64,000 bases of DNA, from assembly GCF_907164575.1 (NCBI RefSeq), contig NZ_CAJQYY010000001.1:264407-328406 (forward strand), given 5' to 3'. How positions within the stretch are numbered: position 1 is the first letter of the stretch; every line of letters begins with the position of its first letter. Below are positions 53,549 through 63,990 of the stretch, piece by piece. This DNA is from Paraburkholderia gardini (GTDB lineage Bacteria; Pseudomonadota; Gammaproteobacteria; Burkholderiales; Burkholderiaceae). The translations under genes and the position numbers were made by a program. The notes beneath the pieces were generated by a model. That model searched no databases and was not told the origin of the DNA. It saw only the letters and a program-made list of their open reading frames with translations.

Positions 53549-54181
53549 ATGAATCAGCCGAAAATCAAAAGAGATCCTGAAGGCACCCGTCGCCGCATCC
53601 TGCTCGCGGCGGCAGAGGAATTTGCAAATGGTGGGCTGTTCGGCGCGCGCGTCGACCAGATCGCCCGCCGAGCGGAAACCAATGAACGCATGCTCTATTA
53701 CTACTTCGGTAGCAAGGAGCAACTGTTCACCGCGGTCCTGGAGCACGCGTTCAGCGCGCTCACCGAAGCCGAACGCACGCTCGACCTCGCCGGTTTCGCG
53801 CCCGTCGAGGCCATCACGCGGCTCGCGCATTTCGTCTGGGACTACTACCGCGATCACCCCGAACTGCTTCGTCTCGTGAACAACGAGAACCTGCATGAGG
53901 CACGCTACATGCAGAAGTCGACGCGCATCCGCGAAATGATCTCGCCGATCGTCACGACACTGGGCAACATCCTGGAGCGCGGCCAGCGCGCCGGGTTGTT
54001 CCGCACGAACGTGGATCCGCTGCGCTTCTACGTGACGTTGTCGGGGATGGGGTATTACATCGTGTCGAACCGCTTCACGCTTGAAGCGACGCTCGGCCGC
54101 GATTTCAGCTCGGCCAGCGAGCGTAGCGAAATCATGCAGATGAACACCGAGTTGCTGCTGGCTTACCTGATGCGGCGCTAA
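53549..54181 (+). CDS. TetR-family transcriptional regulator
   Basis: 210 residues. The N-terminal DNA-binding domain reads '[47 protein letters not shown]' (in part, residues ~14-60). The C-terminal ligand domain resembles the TetR_C CecR/RutR-like type ('[24 protein letters not shown]', in part). The start ATG 53549 is chosen from the family layout. It stands alone between the divergent RsxB-like gene and the convergent phaZ, so its target is unclear. Confidence 0.87.
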   Translation: MNQPKIKRDPEGTRRRILLAAAEEFANGGLFGARVDQIARRAETNERMLYYYFGSKEQLFTAVLEHAFSALTEAERTLDLAGFAPVEAITRLAHFVWDYYRDHPELLRLVNNENLHEARYMQKSTRIREMISPIVTTLGNILERGQRAGLFRTNVDPLRFYVTLSGMGYYIVSNRFTLEATLGRDFSSASERSEIMQMNTELLLAYLMRR

Positions 54182-54296
54182 GCAGCGTGGCTGAAACAAC
54201 GCCAGGCGGCCTGCCGGTGTGTCATAGGCTTTGATTTGACTGAATGCTTCGCGCGCCACGCCGTTCATCGACGCGGCGCGCTGCATATTCGCAGCA

Positions 54297-55586
54297 TCAA
54301 GCCTGCTGTGCTTCGACCTTTTCCTTCTTTTCTGCCTTGAGCGGCTTGTTGTGCTCGAGGATAAAGTCGCGCAGTTGCGGATAGATGATCGTGCGCCAGC
54401 GACGGCCCGAGAAAATCCCGTAGTGGCCGCACTTCTCGGCTGTGAAGTGTCGCTTGTTCTTCTCCGGAATGCCGCTGCACAGATCCTGCGCGGCGCGTGT
54501 CTGGCCGCTGCCCGAGATGTCGTCGAGTTCGCCTTCGATCGTGAAGAGGGCCGTGCGCCGGATATCCTGCGGACGCACCAGCTCACCGGCCACTTCCCAT
54601 GTCCCATCTGCCAGACGGAATTCCTGGAAGACGATCTGGATCGTCTCCAGGTAATACTCGGCAGCCATGTCGAGCACGGCGTTGTACTCGTCGTAGAAGC
54701 GGCGATGCTGCTCGGCATCTTCCTCGTCGCCACGCATCAGGCTCTGGTAGTAGTCCCAGTGCGACGCGGCGTGCCGTTCCGGATTCATCGCGACGAAGCC
54801 GGTGTGCTGCAGGAAGCCCGGATAGACCTTGCGGCCGATGCCCGGATAGTTCGGCGGCACCGTGTAGATCACGTTGTTGTCGAACCATTCGTACGAGTGC
54901 TGCGTGGCGAGCGAATTCACCGCGGTCGGGCTCTTGCGGGCATCGATCGGGCCACCCATCATCGTCATCGTGCGCGGGGTGTCCTCGCCGCGGCTCGCCA
55001 TCAGCGAGATCGCCGCGAGCACCGGCACGGTCGGCTGGCATACCGAGATCACGTGCAGGTCCTTCGCGCCGATGTGGCGGATGAACTCCTGAATGTATTC
55101 GACGTAGTCGTCGAGATGGAACGCGCCGTCTTCGAGCGGCACCATGCGTGCATCGATCCAGTCGGTGATGTACACCTTGTGGTCCTGCAGCAGCGTGCGC
55201 ACGGTGTCGCGCAACAGCGTGGAGTGATGGCCCGACAGCGGCGCGCACACCAGCACGACCGGCTCGTCCTTCAGCTGCGTGACGGCGCCGCTGTCATCGG
55301 CGTAACGCTTGAAGCGCAGCAGACGGCAAAACGGCTTTTCGATGACGGTTTGCTCGACGATCGGAATCTTGTGGCCGTCTTTAACGATCTGGTGCAGGTT
55401 GAACTCGGGTTTCTCGTAATCCTTGCCGAGCCGGTACAGGAGTTCGTAGCCGGCGGACAGACGGGTTGCGCCCGGCACATAGGCAAACGGGCTGGCCGGG
55501 TTCGCGAAGGATTTCGACGCGGCCTGGGCCCAGGCGGTGAGCGGGCTCAGGAGTGCCCGCTGGAATTCGTGCATTTGATAGAGCAT
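54297..55586 (-). CDS. phaZ: Intracellular poly(3-hydroxybutyrate) depolymerase
   Basis: 429 residues, alpha/beta-hydrolase-like PHB depolymerase that mobilises stored polyester granules in the cytosol. The nucleophile region 'ISVCQPTVPVLA' puts Cys at residue 183, the same place as the active Cys of Ralstonia PhaZ1. Other features are 'YELLYRLGKDYEKPEF', 'VCAPLSGHHSTLLRDTV', 'VYITDWIDARMVP' and 'TVPPNYPGIGRKVYPGFLQ'. CTGGAGCACCC precedes ATG 55586. The tail is Lys/Glu-rich. No PHA synthase gene is adjacent. Confidence 0.95.
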   Translation of the reverse strand: MLYQMHEFQRALLSPLTAWAQAASKSFANPASPFAYVPGATRLSAGYELLYRLGKDYEKPEFNLHQIVKDGHKIPIVEQTVIEKPFCRLLRFKRYADDSGAVTQLKDEPVVLVCAPLSGHHSTLLRDTVRTLLQDHKVYITDWIDARMVPLEDGAFHLDDYVEYIQEFIRHIGAKDLHVISVCQPTVPVLAAISLMASRGEDTPRTMTMMGGPIDARKSPTAVNSLATQHSYEWFDNNVIYTVPPNYPGIGRKVYPGFLQHTGFVAMNPERHAASHWDYYQSLMRGDEEDAEQHRRFYDEYNAVLDMAAEYYLETIQIVFQEFRLADGTWEVAGELVRPQDIRRTALFTIEGELDDISGSGQTRAAQDLCSGIPEKNKRHFTAEKCGHYGIFSGRRWRTIIYPQLRDFILEHNKPLKAEKKEKVEAQQA

Positions 55587-55783
55587 GGGTGCTCCAGCGT
55601 TAGTGTTGTTCGCGTGGGGCGGCGCAATAACGCGCGATGCGTTGTGGCGGGGCCGTTATGGGTTTCTGGTTCATCAATGGACCATTTGTTTATCGGCCGA
55701 TACTGAAATTTCATGATATCGGACAAACACCGATTGTGCAATGCAGCAACTGTGCCGCGTTGTACGTAGGGAAGGTAAATAAA

Positions 55784-57682
55784 TCAAGGATTTGGCGTCG
55801 CGCCGGGCAGTGCTTGTTCGACTGCGGCCTGCGCGCTGTCGGCCTGCCCGTTCGGGGCGGCGCCTTCGTGCGCGGGCTGGCCGGTTGCTTTCGCCATTTC
55901 CTGTTCGTGTTTCATCAGATTCAGGCCTGTATGAACCAGCGCCACATGGGAGAAGCCCTGGGGAAAATTACCAACAAGTCGCTTCGCGGCCGGGTCGTAT
56001 TCCTCGGAAAGCAGCCCGACATCGTTCGCGAGCGACAGCAGGCGCTCGTACATCGTCGTCGCTTCCTCCACGCGGCCCTGCAATGCCAGGTTGTCCACCA
56101 GCCAGAAGCTGCACGCGAGAAACGTGCCTTCGCCGGGTGGCAGCCCGTCGTCGAACCCGGTCGTGCGGTAGCGCATCACGAAACCGTCATGCAGCAGAAA
56201 CTTTTCGACGCCCGCGACCGTGCCCGCTATGCGCGGGTCCGACGGCGGCAGGAAGCCGAGTAGCGGCAGCAGCAGGACGCTTGCGTCGAGTTCGTCGCCG
56301 CCATAGACCTGGGTGAACGCGTTCAACGATGCGTTATAGCCCTTTTCGCAGACATCTGTGTGAATCTGCGCGCGCACGGCATGCCAGTGATCGAGCGGCG
56401 CCGGCAGATCGAACGATTCGGCCGATTTGATCGCGCGGTCGAACGCGACCCACGCCATGACCTTCGAGAACGTGAAATGCTGGCGGCCGCCGCGGGTTTC
56501 CCAGATGCCTTCGTCGGGCTGGTTCCAGATCGTTTCGAGGTGCTCGAGCATCGCGCACTGGATGTTCCATGCGGTCTCGTCTGCCTGCAGGCCACCGACG
56601 CGCGCCAGATGCAGCGCATTCATCACTTCGCCGTAGACGTCGAGTTGCAGCTGGTCGACCGCGTTGTTACCGACCCGCACGGGTTTGGCGCCCTGATAGC
56701 CCGGCAGCCAGTCGAGTTCGAACTCCGGCAGCCGCCGTTCGCCGGCGATGCCGTACATGATCTGCAGCTGCTGCGGCGAGCCCGCCATCACGCGGCCGAG
56801 CCACTGGCGCCACAGGCGCGCTTCGTCGTAGTAACCGCCGCGCATCATCGCGAGCAGCGTGATCGTCGCGTCGCGCAACCAGCAGTAGCGGTAATCCCAG
56901 TTGCGCGTGCCGCCGATCTGTTCGGGCAGAGAGGTGGTCGGCGCGGCGACGATGCCGCCTGTCGGTTCGTAGGCGAGCGCTTTCAGCGTGATCAGCGAGC
57001 GGCGGATCGGCTCGGCCCAGCGGCCGGTGACGGTGCCGCGCGCCGACCATTCGAGCCAGTGATTCTCGGTGCGGGCGAGCGCCGTGTGCGGGTCACGCGC
57101 CGGAGGCATGCGCAGATGCGACGGCGTGTAGGTCAGCGTGAACGGCACGCGTTCGCCGGCCGTTACCGTGAATTCGGCGACGGTGCGCAGATTCTCGCCG
57201 CGCAGGTCGACTGGTGTGCGCAGCACGACGGTGTCGGGGCCGACGATGGCCTTGATGCCGCTGTCGCGGGCGAGGCGGCTGACCCATGGCACCGAGTAGC
57301 CGTAGTCGAAGCGCAGCACCAGTTCCATCTGCATGCGCACGGTGCCGCGTTTGCCGACGACGATCCGCACAAGCTCCGACGTGCCGTTACCGGGCGGCAT
57401 GAAATCGACGACGGTGACCGCGCCCTCGGGGGTTTCGAAGTCGGTTTCGAGAATCAGCGTTTCGCCGCGATAACGCCGCGATGAAACCGGCGCGGGCGCG
57501 CCTTCGTCGACGACGGGCGTGATCAGCCAGCGGCCGTTGTCCCCGGTGCCGAGCAGGGCCGCGAAGCATGCGCCGGAATCGAAGCGCGGCCAGCAGAGCC
57601 AGTCGACGGAACCGTTGCGGGCGATCAGTGCGGCCGTGTGGCCATCGCCGACGAGTGCGTAATCTTCAATGAGTGAGGGCAT
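55784..57682 (-). CDS. Glycoside hydrolase family 15 protein (glucoamylase/trehalase-like)
   Basis: 632 residues. The N-terminal beta-sandwich domain is of the trehalase-like N-terminal type ('IEDYALVGDGHTAALIARNGSVDWLCWPRFDS', in part). The (alpha/alpha)6 catalytic domain of GH15 includes 'IGGTRNWDYRYCWLRDA', 'QLDVYGEVMNALHLAR', 'GIWETRGGRQHFTFSKVMAWVAFDRA' (in part) and 'SEEYDPAAKRLVGNFPQGFSHVALV' (in part), which contain the catalytic Glu residues. No signal peptide is present, so it is cytosolic. It likely cleaves alpha-glucans or trehalose; the substrate is not settled by sequence alone. The C-terminal 30 residues are Ala/Gln/Pro-rich. Confidence 0.88.
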   Translation of the reverse strand: MPSLIEDYALVGDGHTAALIARNGSVDWLCWPRFDSGACFAALLGTGDNGRWLITPVVDEGAPAPVSSRRYRGETLILETDFETPEGAVTVVDFMPPGNGTSELVRIVVGKRGTVRMQMELVLRFDYGYSVPWVSRLARDSGIKAIVGPDTVVLRTPVDLRGENLRTVAEFTVTAGERVPFTLTYTPSHLRMPPARDPHTALARTENHWLEWSARGTVTGRWAEPIRRSLITLKALAYEPTGGIVAAPTTSLPEQIGGTRNWDYRYCWLRDATITLLAMMRGGYYDEARLWRQWLGRVMAGSPQQLQIMYGIAGERRLPEFELDWLPGYQGAKPVRVGNNAVDQLQLDVYGEVMNALHLARVGGLQADETAWNIQCAMLEHLETIWNQPDEGIWETRGGRQHFTFSKVMAWVAFDRAIKSAESFDLPAPLDHWHAVRAQIHTDVCEKGYNASLNAFTQVYGGDELDASVLLLPLLGFLPPSDPRIAGTVAGVEKFLLHDGFVMRYRTTGFDDGLPPGEGTFLACSFWLVDNLALQGRVEEATTMYERLLSLANDVGLLSEEYDPAAKRLVGNFPQGFSHVALVHTGLNLMKHEQEMAKATGQPAHEGAAPNGQADSAQAAVEQALPGATPNP

Positions 57683-57973
57683 GGAGAGGGATCTCAGGAG
57701 CGCGTCGAGGGCGCATGAAGAGGTTCAGGGTTCGGGCGCGGCGTTGTACGTGGACCCATGTGAAAGCGCCGGATTCAGCACGAAATATTGGCAACCGTGA
57801 CTGGCGTTCTGAAATATGTGTGCTTACAATCCTCACGTCTACCCAGTAATTGGGAATCTGGATCCGGGCACGGGCCGACGCGCCTGCTGTCATATTCGTC
57901 TGTTGCACTGTTCTGCCGTTTCGTATCGCTTTATACCCTTTCCACCCAAAGCTGTTTTTCGAGGATTGAAGCC

Positions 57974-58219
57974 ATGCTGAACCTGTCGAAATCGGATTGC
58001 ATCACCATACTTTCCGCCGCCAGCAGCCTCGCCGACGACGCGATGCTCCCGCTCGATCCCGACCGGCTCGGTCTTTCCCGCAACGGAATGGAAACGGCAG
58101 CGGCATTTCTCGTCGAACGCGCATGCTTCACGCGCTATCAGGAAAGCGACGGTCATTATGCCGTTGGTGGCCTGTCGCTGCAGGGCAAGCTGCGGCTCGA
58201 CCAGCTCTCGAACGGCTGA
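57974..58219 (+). CDS. Small hypothetical protein
   Basis: 81 residues, cytosolic, with no recognised domain. Typical phrases are 'LSKSDCITILSAASSLADDA', 'PDRLGLSRNGMETAAAFLVE' and 'GGLSLQGKLRLDQLSN'. The start ATG 57974 has GAGGATTGAAG upstream; a longer in-frame start would read through the GH15 promoter region. It is divergent from the GH15 gene. I do not recognise a function. Confidence 0.6.
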   Translation: MLNLSKSDCITILSAASSLADDAMLPLDPDRLGLSRNGMETAAAFLVERACFTRYQESDGHYAVGGLSLQGKLRLDQLSNG

Positions 58220-58363
58220 GCGTCCGCCGGACAGCCTCAACCCGACAACATGCGACGGGCGGCGATCGACGCCGCCCGTGTCCACGATGATCCTGCAGAA
58301 TGCTTCGGCCGCGCGTGAGATGAACGCGTGCGGCCCGCGCACGCCTGGCGCGGCGTGTGCGGA

Positions 58364-58516
58364 TCAGAAATGCGTGCTGCCCATGCCGAAGATACCGATG
58401 ATCCCGATGATGATCAGATACAGCGCGACGATGTAGTTGAGCAGGCGCGGCATGACAAGAATCAGGATGCCGGCGATCAGGGAAACGAGCGGACCGAGAC
58501 TGAGTGTGACGTTCAT
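58364..58516 (-). CDS. DUF3096 small membrane protein
   Basis: 50 residues: begins 'MNVTLSLGPLVSLIAGILIL', continues 'VMPRLLNYIVALYLIIIGII', and ends 'GIFGMGSTHF'. The pattern of a short polar start, 'LIAGILILVMPRLLNYIVA' and 'LIIIGI.G.FG' is that of DUF3096, proteins of one or two membrane segments and unknown function. GGAG lies 5 bp before ATG 58516. It is easily missed because of its size. It is divergent from the lactonase gene and convergent with the small hypothetical gene. Confidence 0.8.
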   Translation of the reverse strand: MNVTLSLGPLVSLIAGILILVMPRLLNYIVALYLIIIGIIGIFGMGSTHF

Positions 58517-58789
58517 GAAGACTCCACGGGTTGGAACTGTTTTTATTGAAAGTAGACCTGCCGGACATACGCATGATGCATGAAGCAGTGACGCCTCGTT
58601 GCGCGTCCGGTGCCGGTGAAACCTGCCAGGAGCCGGCCTCGCACGGCGACCGGGGCCACGCTGTCAGCCTTTCTGGCTGTGCGCTCCGGCGCAACGCTCC
58701 TATACTTGCCGAAGCACAGAACAATCACACAGGACGCGTGGCAGACCAGTGACACCAGTCAAACCGGAGTGATGTCAAAGGAGCCCGTC

Positions 58790-60022
58790 ATGCATTTCCG
58801 TCACCGTGCTGCAGCATTCGCCGTGCCACTGTCTGCCCGCTCGATAATAAAAGGTTTCGTACTCATGGTCTCTATCGTTGCAACCCAGGCGTTTGCCCAG
58901 GGCGCCGCGGCCGTTCCTGCCGATGGCGTGTACGACCTGCTGGTCGGCACCTATACGGCCGGTAAAAGTGAAGGCATCTATGTGTACCGCTTCGATACGA
59001 AGACCGGCGACATGACACCCGTTTCGTCGGCGAAGACGGTGAACCCGTCGTACCTCGTGGTGAGCGGCGACCGGCGTCACGTGTATGCGGTCAACGAGCT
59101 GCCTGGCGACAACGGACCGGCGAACCAGCGCGGCGGCATCAGCGCGTTCGGCTTCGATCCGCAAAGCGGGCAACTGACGTTTCTGAACCAGGTTTCATCG
59201 GAAGGCAACGACCCGTGCTATCTGGGCATCTCGCCGGACGGCAAGTATCTGACGGCCGCCAACTATTCGATCGCAGCCGATCCCGGCGGCAGCCTCTCGG
59301 TGTTTCCGCTTCGGCCGGACGGCCAGGTTGGCGCGGCGGTGCTCACCGTCCATCATGCGGGCGGCGGTCCGGTGAAGGGGCGGCAGGACAATGCACACGT
59401 GCATTCCACGGTCTTTTCGCCGGATGGCCATTATCTCTTCGCGCAGGATCTCGGCGCGGACAAGGTTTATTCGTACCGCTATACGCCCGATGGCAGTCGC
59501 GGTCTGCTCGGCCCCACGGAAACGCGCTACATGACGCTGAAGCCCGGCTCCGGCCCGCGTCATCTGGTGTTCGGCCCGGACGGCAGGTATGCGTACCTGA
59601 CAAGCGAGATGGCCGCGACCGTCGACACATTGCGCTACCACGATGGCAAGCTCACGCTGCTGCAGTCCGTCCCGCTCACGAAGCCCGGTTTCAAGGGCGC
59701 GGTGGGCGCCGCGGCGATCCATCTGTCGCCGGATGGCCGCTTTGTCTACGTGAGCAATCGCGGTGACGCGAACGAGATCGTGATCTTCGCGGTCGATCCG
59801 GCCAACGGGCATCTGAAGCTCGTCGGGCATCAGTCGAGCCTTGGTGCTTCGCCACGTGAATTCGCGATCGATCCGACCGGCAAATGGCTGATCGTCGGCA
59901 ACCAGAGCAGCGATACGGTCTATGTGTTCCGCCGCGACGCGCAGACGGGATTGCTCGACGCGAACCCGAAGCGCTTCGATATCCCGGCGCCCGTGGATTT
60001 CAAGCTCGTCGCGCCGAACTAG
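58790..60022 (+). CDS. 6-phosphogluconolactonase-like (YbhE/Pgl family) beta-propeller, exported
   Basis: 410 residues. The N-terminal hydrophobic segment 'GFVLMVSIVATQAFAQ' predicts Sec export to the periplasm. The rest is a seven-bladed propeller of the lactonase family, with 'LLVGTYTAGKSEGIYVYRFD', 'SPDGKYLTAANYS', 'AHVHSTVFSPDGHYLFAQDLGADKV' (in part) and 'SPREFAIDPTGKWLIVGNQSSDTV' (in part). Because it is exported it is unlikely to be the pentose-phosphate enzyme; it may open lactones or bind sugars outside the cytosol. ATG 58790 has AAAGGAG 6-7 bp upstream and is preferred to upstream in-frame starts. Confidence 0.85.
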   Translation: MHFRHRAAAFAVPLSARSIIKGFVLMVSIVATQAFAQGAAAVPADGVYDLLVGTYTAGKSEGIYVYRFDTKTGDMTPVSSAKTVNPSYLVVSGDRRHVYAVNELPGDNGPANQRGGISAFGFDPQSGQLTFLNQVSSEGNDPCYLGISPDGKYLTAANYSIAADPGGSLSVFPLRPDGQVGAAVLTVHHAGGGPVKGRQDNAHVHSTVFSPDGHYLFAQDLGADKVYSYRYTPDGSRGLLGPTETRYMTLKPGSGPRHLVFGPDGRYAYLTSEMAATVDTLRYHDGKLTLLQSVPLTKPGFKGAVGAAAIHLSPDGRFVYVSNRGDANEIVIFAVDPANGHLKLVGHQSSLGASPREFAIDPTGKWLIVGNQSSDTVYVFRRDAQTGLLDANPKRFDIPAPVDFKLVAPN

Positions 60023-60030
60023 AGCGGAAA

Positions 60031-60063
60031 GAGCGGGGGGCGTCTTCATGCGCCCCGTTCTTG
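60031..60063. terminator. Convergent hairpin between lactonase and ftsK genes
   Basis: GGGGCG and CGCCCC arms around a loop of about 8 nt, in the 76-bp gap between two convergent stop codons; no strong T-tract. Confidence 0.4.
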
Positions 60064-60098
60064 CGGTGATGTCGCGCTGTAACGCAGTCGCTTCGTGG

Positions 60099-63000
60099 TT
60101 ACTCGGCGGGGCCTGGCGCAAGCACTTCGCGACTGCCGTTGATGCCCATCGCCGAAACCAGCCCCGCGGCTTCCATCTGCTCGACGAGCCGCGCCGCGCG
60201 GTTATAGCCGATGCGCAATTGCCGCTGCACCGACGAGATCGACGCGCGCCGTGTGCGCACGACGAACGCCACGGCCTCGTCGTAAAGCGGATCGGCTTCG
60301 GCGTCCGGCGTTTCGCCGAACAGATCCTGCGTCGCGCCTTCGGTTGCCGGGCCGTCGAGAATGCCTTCCTCGTATTGCGGCTCGCCGAACTGCTTCAGAT
60401 GCTCGACGATGCGGTGCACTTCTTCATCTTCGACGTAGGCGCCGTGCACGCGCTGCGGGTAACCCGTGCCGGGCGGCAGGAACAGCATGTCGCCCTGGCC
60501 GAGCAGCGACTCCGCGCCCATCTGGTCGAGAATCGTGCGCGAGTCGATCTTCGACGACACCTGAAATGCGACGCGCGTCGGAATGTTCGCCTTGATGAGA
60601 CCCGTGATGACGTCCACCGAAGGGCGCTGCGTCGCGAGAATCAGGTGAATGCCGGCGGCGCGGGCCTTCTGCGCGAGGCGCGCGATCAACTCTTCGATCT
60701 TCTTGCCGGCGACCATCATCAGGTCGGCGAGCTCGTCGATGACGACCACGATCATCGGCAGCGGCGCGAGCGGCTCCGGTGCTTCTGGTGTCAGCGAAAA
60801 CGGATTGCCGAGCTTCTTGCCGTGCGCTTCGGCGTCGCGGATCTTCTGGTTGAAGCCCGCCAGATTGCGCACGCCGACGGCCGACATCAGCCGGTAGCGT
60901 TTCTCCATCTCGCCGACGCACCAGTTGAGCGCGTTCGCGGCGAGCTTCATGTCGGTGACGACGGGCGCGAGCAGATGCGGGATGCCTTCGTAGACGGAGA
61001 GCTCCAGCATCTTCGGATCGATCATGATGAGGCGCACTTCCTCGGGCGTCGCCTTGTAGAGCAGCGAGACGATCATCGCGTTGATCGCCACCGACTTGCC
61101 GGAGCCGGTCGTGCCCGCGACCAGCATGTGCGGCGCCTTCGCCAGATCGGCGACGACCGGATGGCCGGTGATGTCCTTGCCCATCGCGAGCGTCAGGTTC
61201 GAGCGCGAGTTCTGGTAGACGTCCGCTTCGAGAATTTCCGACAGACGGATCATCTGGCGCTTCGCGTTCGGCAGCTCAAGCCCCATGCAGGTCTTGCCGG
61301 GAATCGTTTCGACGACGCGGATCGACGTCAGACCCAGGCCGCGCGACAGATCCTTCATCAGCCCGACGATCTGGCTGCCGCGCACGCCGAGCGCGGGTTC
61401 GACTTCGAAGCGCGTGATCACGGGACCGGCCGACGCGCCGACCACCGTCACCGGCACCTTGAATTCCTGCAGACGCTGCTCGATCAGCTGGCCGGTTTCC
61501 GCGAGCTGTTCGTCCGCGATCGGTTCGACGTCGGACGAGGTGCGTTCGAGCAGATCGAGCGAAGGCAACTCGACCTTCGATGCCGCCGGCGCGTGGAATT
61601 CGAAACCGGTCGGTGCGTGGCCGCGTGGCGGCGCCGGCGTGATGACAGGCGACGCGGACGGGGTTTCGGGGACGTCGAGGATTGCTTCTTCGCCTTCGGG
61701 CTCGTTCAGGGGTTCGACGGGTGCGGTGGCGAGGTCCGGCGTCGTCGCGGCGAGCGGTGCGCCAGGAAAGCGAACGATGTTCGACGGAGCGGATCGCGCT
61801 GGAATTGCGTCTTCGCTCGCGCTCACGATGTGTAGCGACGGTGCGACGGGATGTGACGTGGCGTCGCCATGTGCCGGCGTCGACGCGTGATGGTGCGATG
61901 CCGTCGACGAGCCGGTTCGCATTGCGGCGACGTCGTCGATGTCTTCCTCCGTGGAGTCCCACGGGGCGATGACCGACGCAACTGCGACTGGTGCGACTGG
62001 TGCGACGGTCGCGGTGACGGGCGGAACGGACCCGGCGTCGTTTTGTTGCGCACTGTGATGTTCCGCGGGCGCGTCGGGCGACGTCGCGGGTGCGAGCGGG
62101 ATTTCCGCAGCGGTGGAAATCGCGCTTGCAGGGTCGGCCGACGGTTCGTGTACTGGCGCCGTGTACGTCGGTTCGTCGCCCGCACGATCGGGAGCGTTCG
62201 ATCCTGGCGCCGCATTCGCACCGGCGCTACCGGCTTCGGTCGCGTTGATGCGCGCGAGGCCCGCGCCCGCAAGCGTCGTCCAGCGGGCCGCGTTTTCCTC
62301 GATGCCGCGCAGCGTTTCCTGCACGCTCGCCGGTGGCCTCACGCGTGGAGCACTGATCGGCGAACGTGCCCAGGCTGGCTCCGGCGCAGGTTGTCCCAGG
62401 CGGGACGGTGCTGGCGTCGATGCACTGCCGGACGGTGCATTCGCGCGAACCATCGTATCGGAGCGAACTTTCGATGCGGCGCCTTGAACGGAACCGGAGG
62501 AGATACCTGACGTGCTGCGCGCAGCGCTGAATGACGTCGACGCATCCGGAACCGCCACGCCCGCAGCGGCAACACCGTGCAAACCCGCCGCCGAACCCGC
62601 GCCTGCAGCATGCAAACCCGCGCGCAACGCATCGCCGCCCACGCGAGCCGCCGTCGAACCGGATCGAGCCGTGGAAGCATTCGAAGTCGACGTCGCCGCC
62701 GGACTGCGAAGCCAGTCAGCGGGAGCGACCGGCTCCGACGGTGTCCACGACGTGGCGCGCGCACTTTGCCGCGGCGGCGTCATCGAGGCTGGGCGAGTTG
62801 CGCCGCCGGTCGGCTGCGGCGCATCCGCGCGCGCTCCTGAAAACCGGCCGGCCCCGGCTTGCGAACCTGCAGCCCGCGCATCGCCCGTCGATGCCACCAT
62901 GCCCGCGCCCGCCGCGGCGCCACGTCCGACCGCCGGCGGTCGCCAGCCGACGGGCCGCGCGTAACGGCCTTCGGATTTCGGCGACATCGTGCGTGTGGGC

Positions 63001-63464
63001 GTCGTGTGCGCGGATGGCGTGTCGCCAGTGCCGGCGCCCGCGCGGCGCGAACGTGGACGCGCTTCAGTGTCGCGCTTCGAAAACGCATGCGAGAGGCCGA
63101 GGCCGAACGCGCCGTCGGCCCACATCGCGGCCTGCGGCCAGCGAAAGCCGGTGAGCCACGGCACGCAGACGAGCAGCAGGGCCGCCATCACGAGCGGCGT
63201 CGCGACCGGTCCGAGCAGATGCGCGAATCCGGACGCGAGCGCGTGCCCGAAACCGTCGATGCCCTGGATATGAACGAGGGACGCCTCCAGCGTGCAGCTC
63301 GTCACCATCACGCAGACGAAGCCGAGCCACAGACGGATCGTGCCCGGACCGCGCAGCCCGACGCCGCCCGGCAGGACGGATTTCACGAGACGCCACAAAA
63401 GGGGAATAAACCAGACGGCCGATGCGCCGAACCAGCTGAAAACTACCGTGTGCATGCTAGACAT
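60099..63464 (-). CDS. ftsK: DNA translocase FtsK
   Basis: 1121 residues. The N-terminal ~125 residues hold a few membrane segments ('[19 protein letters not shown]', '[20 protein letters not shown]'). Residues ~130-620 are a long Pro/Ala/Ser/Thr-rich linker. The C-terminal motor has Walker A '[16 protein letters not shown]' (about 780-795), Walker B '[18 protein letters not shown]', and the gamma winged helix '[24 protein letters not shown]' (in part), which reads KOPS sites. It moves the chromosome terminus through the septum and activates XerCD. ATG 63464 or ATG 63455 may be the start. Shorter FtsK proteins are about 770 residues; the extra length is the linker. Confidence 0.93.
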   Translation of the reverse strand: MSSMHTVVFSWFGASAVWFIPLLWRLVKSVLPGGVGLRGPGTIRLWLGFVCVMVTSCTLEASLVHIQGIDGFGHALASGFAHLLGPVATPLVMAALLLVCVPWLTGFRWPQAAMWADGAFGLGLSHAFSKRDTEARPRSRRAGAGTGDTPSAHTTPTRTMSPKSEGRYARPVGWRPPAVGRGAAAGAGMVASTGDARAAGSQAGAGRFSGARADAPQPTGGATRPASMTPPRQSARATSWTPSEPVAPADWLRSPAATSTSNASTARSGSTAARVGGDALRAGLHAAGAGSAAGLHGVAAAGVAVPDASTSFSAARSTSGISSGSVQGAASKVRSDTMVRANAPSGSASTPAPSRLGQPAPEPAWARSPISAPRVRPPASVQETLRGIEENAARWTTLAGAGLARINATEAGSAGANAAPGSNAPDRAGDEPTYTAPVHEPSADPASAISTAAEIPLAPATSPDAPAEHHSAQQNDAGSVPPVTATVAPVAPVAVASVIAPWDSTEEDIDDVAAMRTGSSTASHHHASTPAHGDATSHPVAPSLHIVSASEDAIPARSAPSNIVRFPGAPLAATTPDLATAPVEPLNEPEGEEAILDVPETPSASPVITPAPPRGHAPTGFEFHAPAASKVELPSLDLLERTSSDVEPIADEQLAETGQLIEQRLQEFKVPVTVVGASAGPVITRFEVEPALGVRGSQIVGLMKDLSRGLGLTSIRVVETIPGKTCMGLELPNAKRQMIRLSEILEADVYQNSRSNLTLAMGKDITGHPVVADLAKAPHMLVAGTTGSGKSVAINAMIVSLLYKATPEEVRLIMIDPKMLELSVYEGIPHLLAPVVTDMKLAANALNWCVGEMEKRYRLMSAVGVRNLAGFNQKIRDAEAHGKKLGNPFSLTPEAPEPLAPLPMIVVVIDELADLMMVAGKKIEELIARLAQKARAAGIHLILATQRPSVDVITGLIKANIPTRVAFQVSSKIDSRTILDQMGAESLLGQGDMLFLPPGTGYPQRVHGAYVEDEEVHRIVEHLKQFGEPQYEEGILDGPATEGATQDLFGETPDAEADPLYDEAVAFVVRTRRASISSVQRQLRIGYNRAARLVEQMEAAGLVSAMGINGSREVLAPGPAE

Positions 63465-63635
63465 CAACGAATGAAGGACGCTTGAAAACGCAATCCGTCG
63501 AGTTTAACCGGTGAAGCGGGACGCTTCGAAGGCAGGCGCCGGCGCGCGGGCGCGAAAAGAGCGGCACGCGGTGCGGCCGGCGCGGCTTCATGCCCGCCGC
63601 GCGGGGCGCCCGGAAAGCGTCCGTCGCGTGGCCGC

Positions 63636-63990
63636 TCATTGTCCGCGTCGCGCGAACGTGAGCGTGTCGCCGTTTTCGGCAATCAGCTGCAATTCCTGTG
63701 GTGCGCGCATCTGCACGCCCGTGCGGTCGATATGCGCCAGTGCGTCGAGATAGGCGCCTTCGATCTGACCGCCCGGCGTCGCGCACGCCATCCGCGTGCC
63801 GGCGAGCGGTCCGAACGACAGCTTGCCGTCCTTCAGCGCGTAGGTGCCCATATAGCGGTTGCAGCCGGAAAAGCCGCTCGCGCGCCGCTGGCCACTGGCG
63901 GTCGATAGCGTGAGCGTGACGGGTTCGCCGTTGTCGCCGTGCGGCCCCGTGGGCCCCGGGCCCGCCCCCCGCGTACCGCGGGGGAGCACC
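63636..63990 (-). CDS. META/HslJ-domain protein, incomplete at window end
   Basis: Minus-strand frame with the META domain hallmark 'GFSGCNRYMGTYALKDGKLS', followed by 'FGPLAGTRMACATPGGQIEG' and the end 'LQLIAENGDTLTFARRGQ'. HslJ-type META proteins are usually small outer-membrane or periplasmic lipoproteins involved in heat or drug resistance. The N-terminal signal and the first beta strands are not visible: upstream of 'PHGDNGEPVTLTL' the sequence turns into C/G homopolymers with an implausible translation, so the real 5' end is either outside the window or lost to poor sequence. Confidence 0.7.

Noticed and set aside
54351..55706. A 451-codon plus-strand frame opposite phaZ
   Set aside because: phaZ has a complete family match and the Cys183 site; the opposite frame is compositional shadow.
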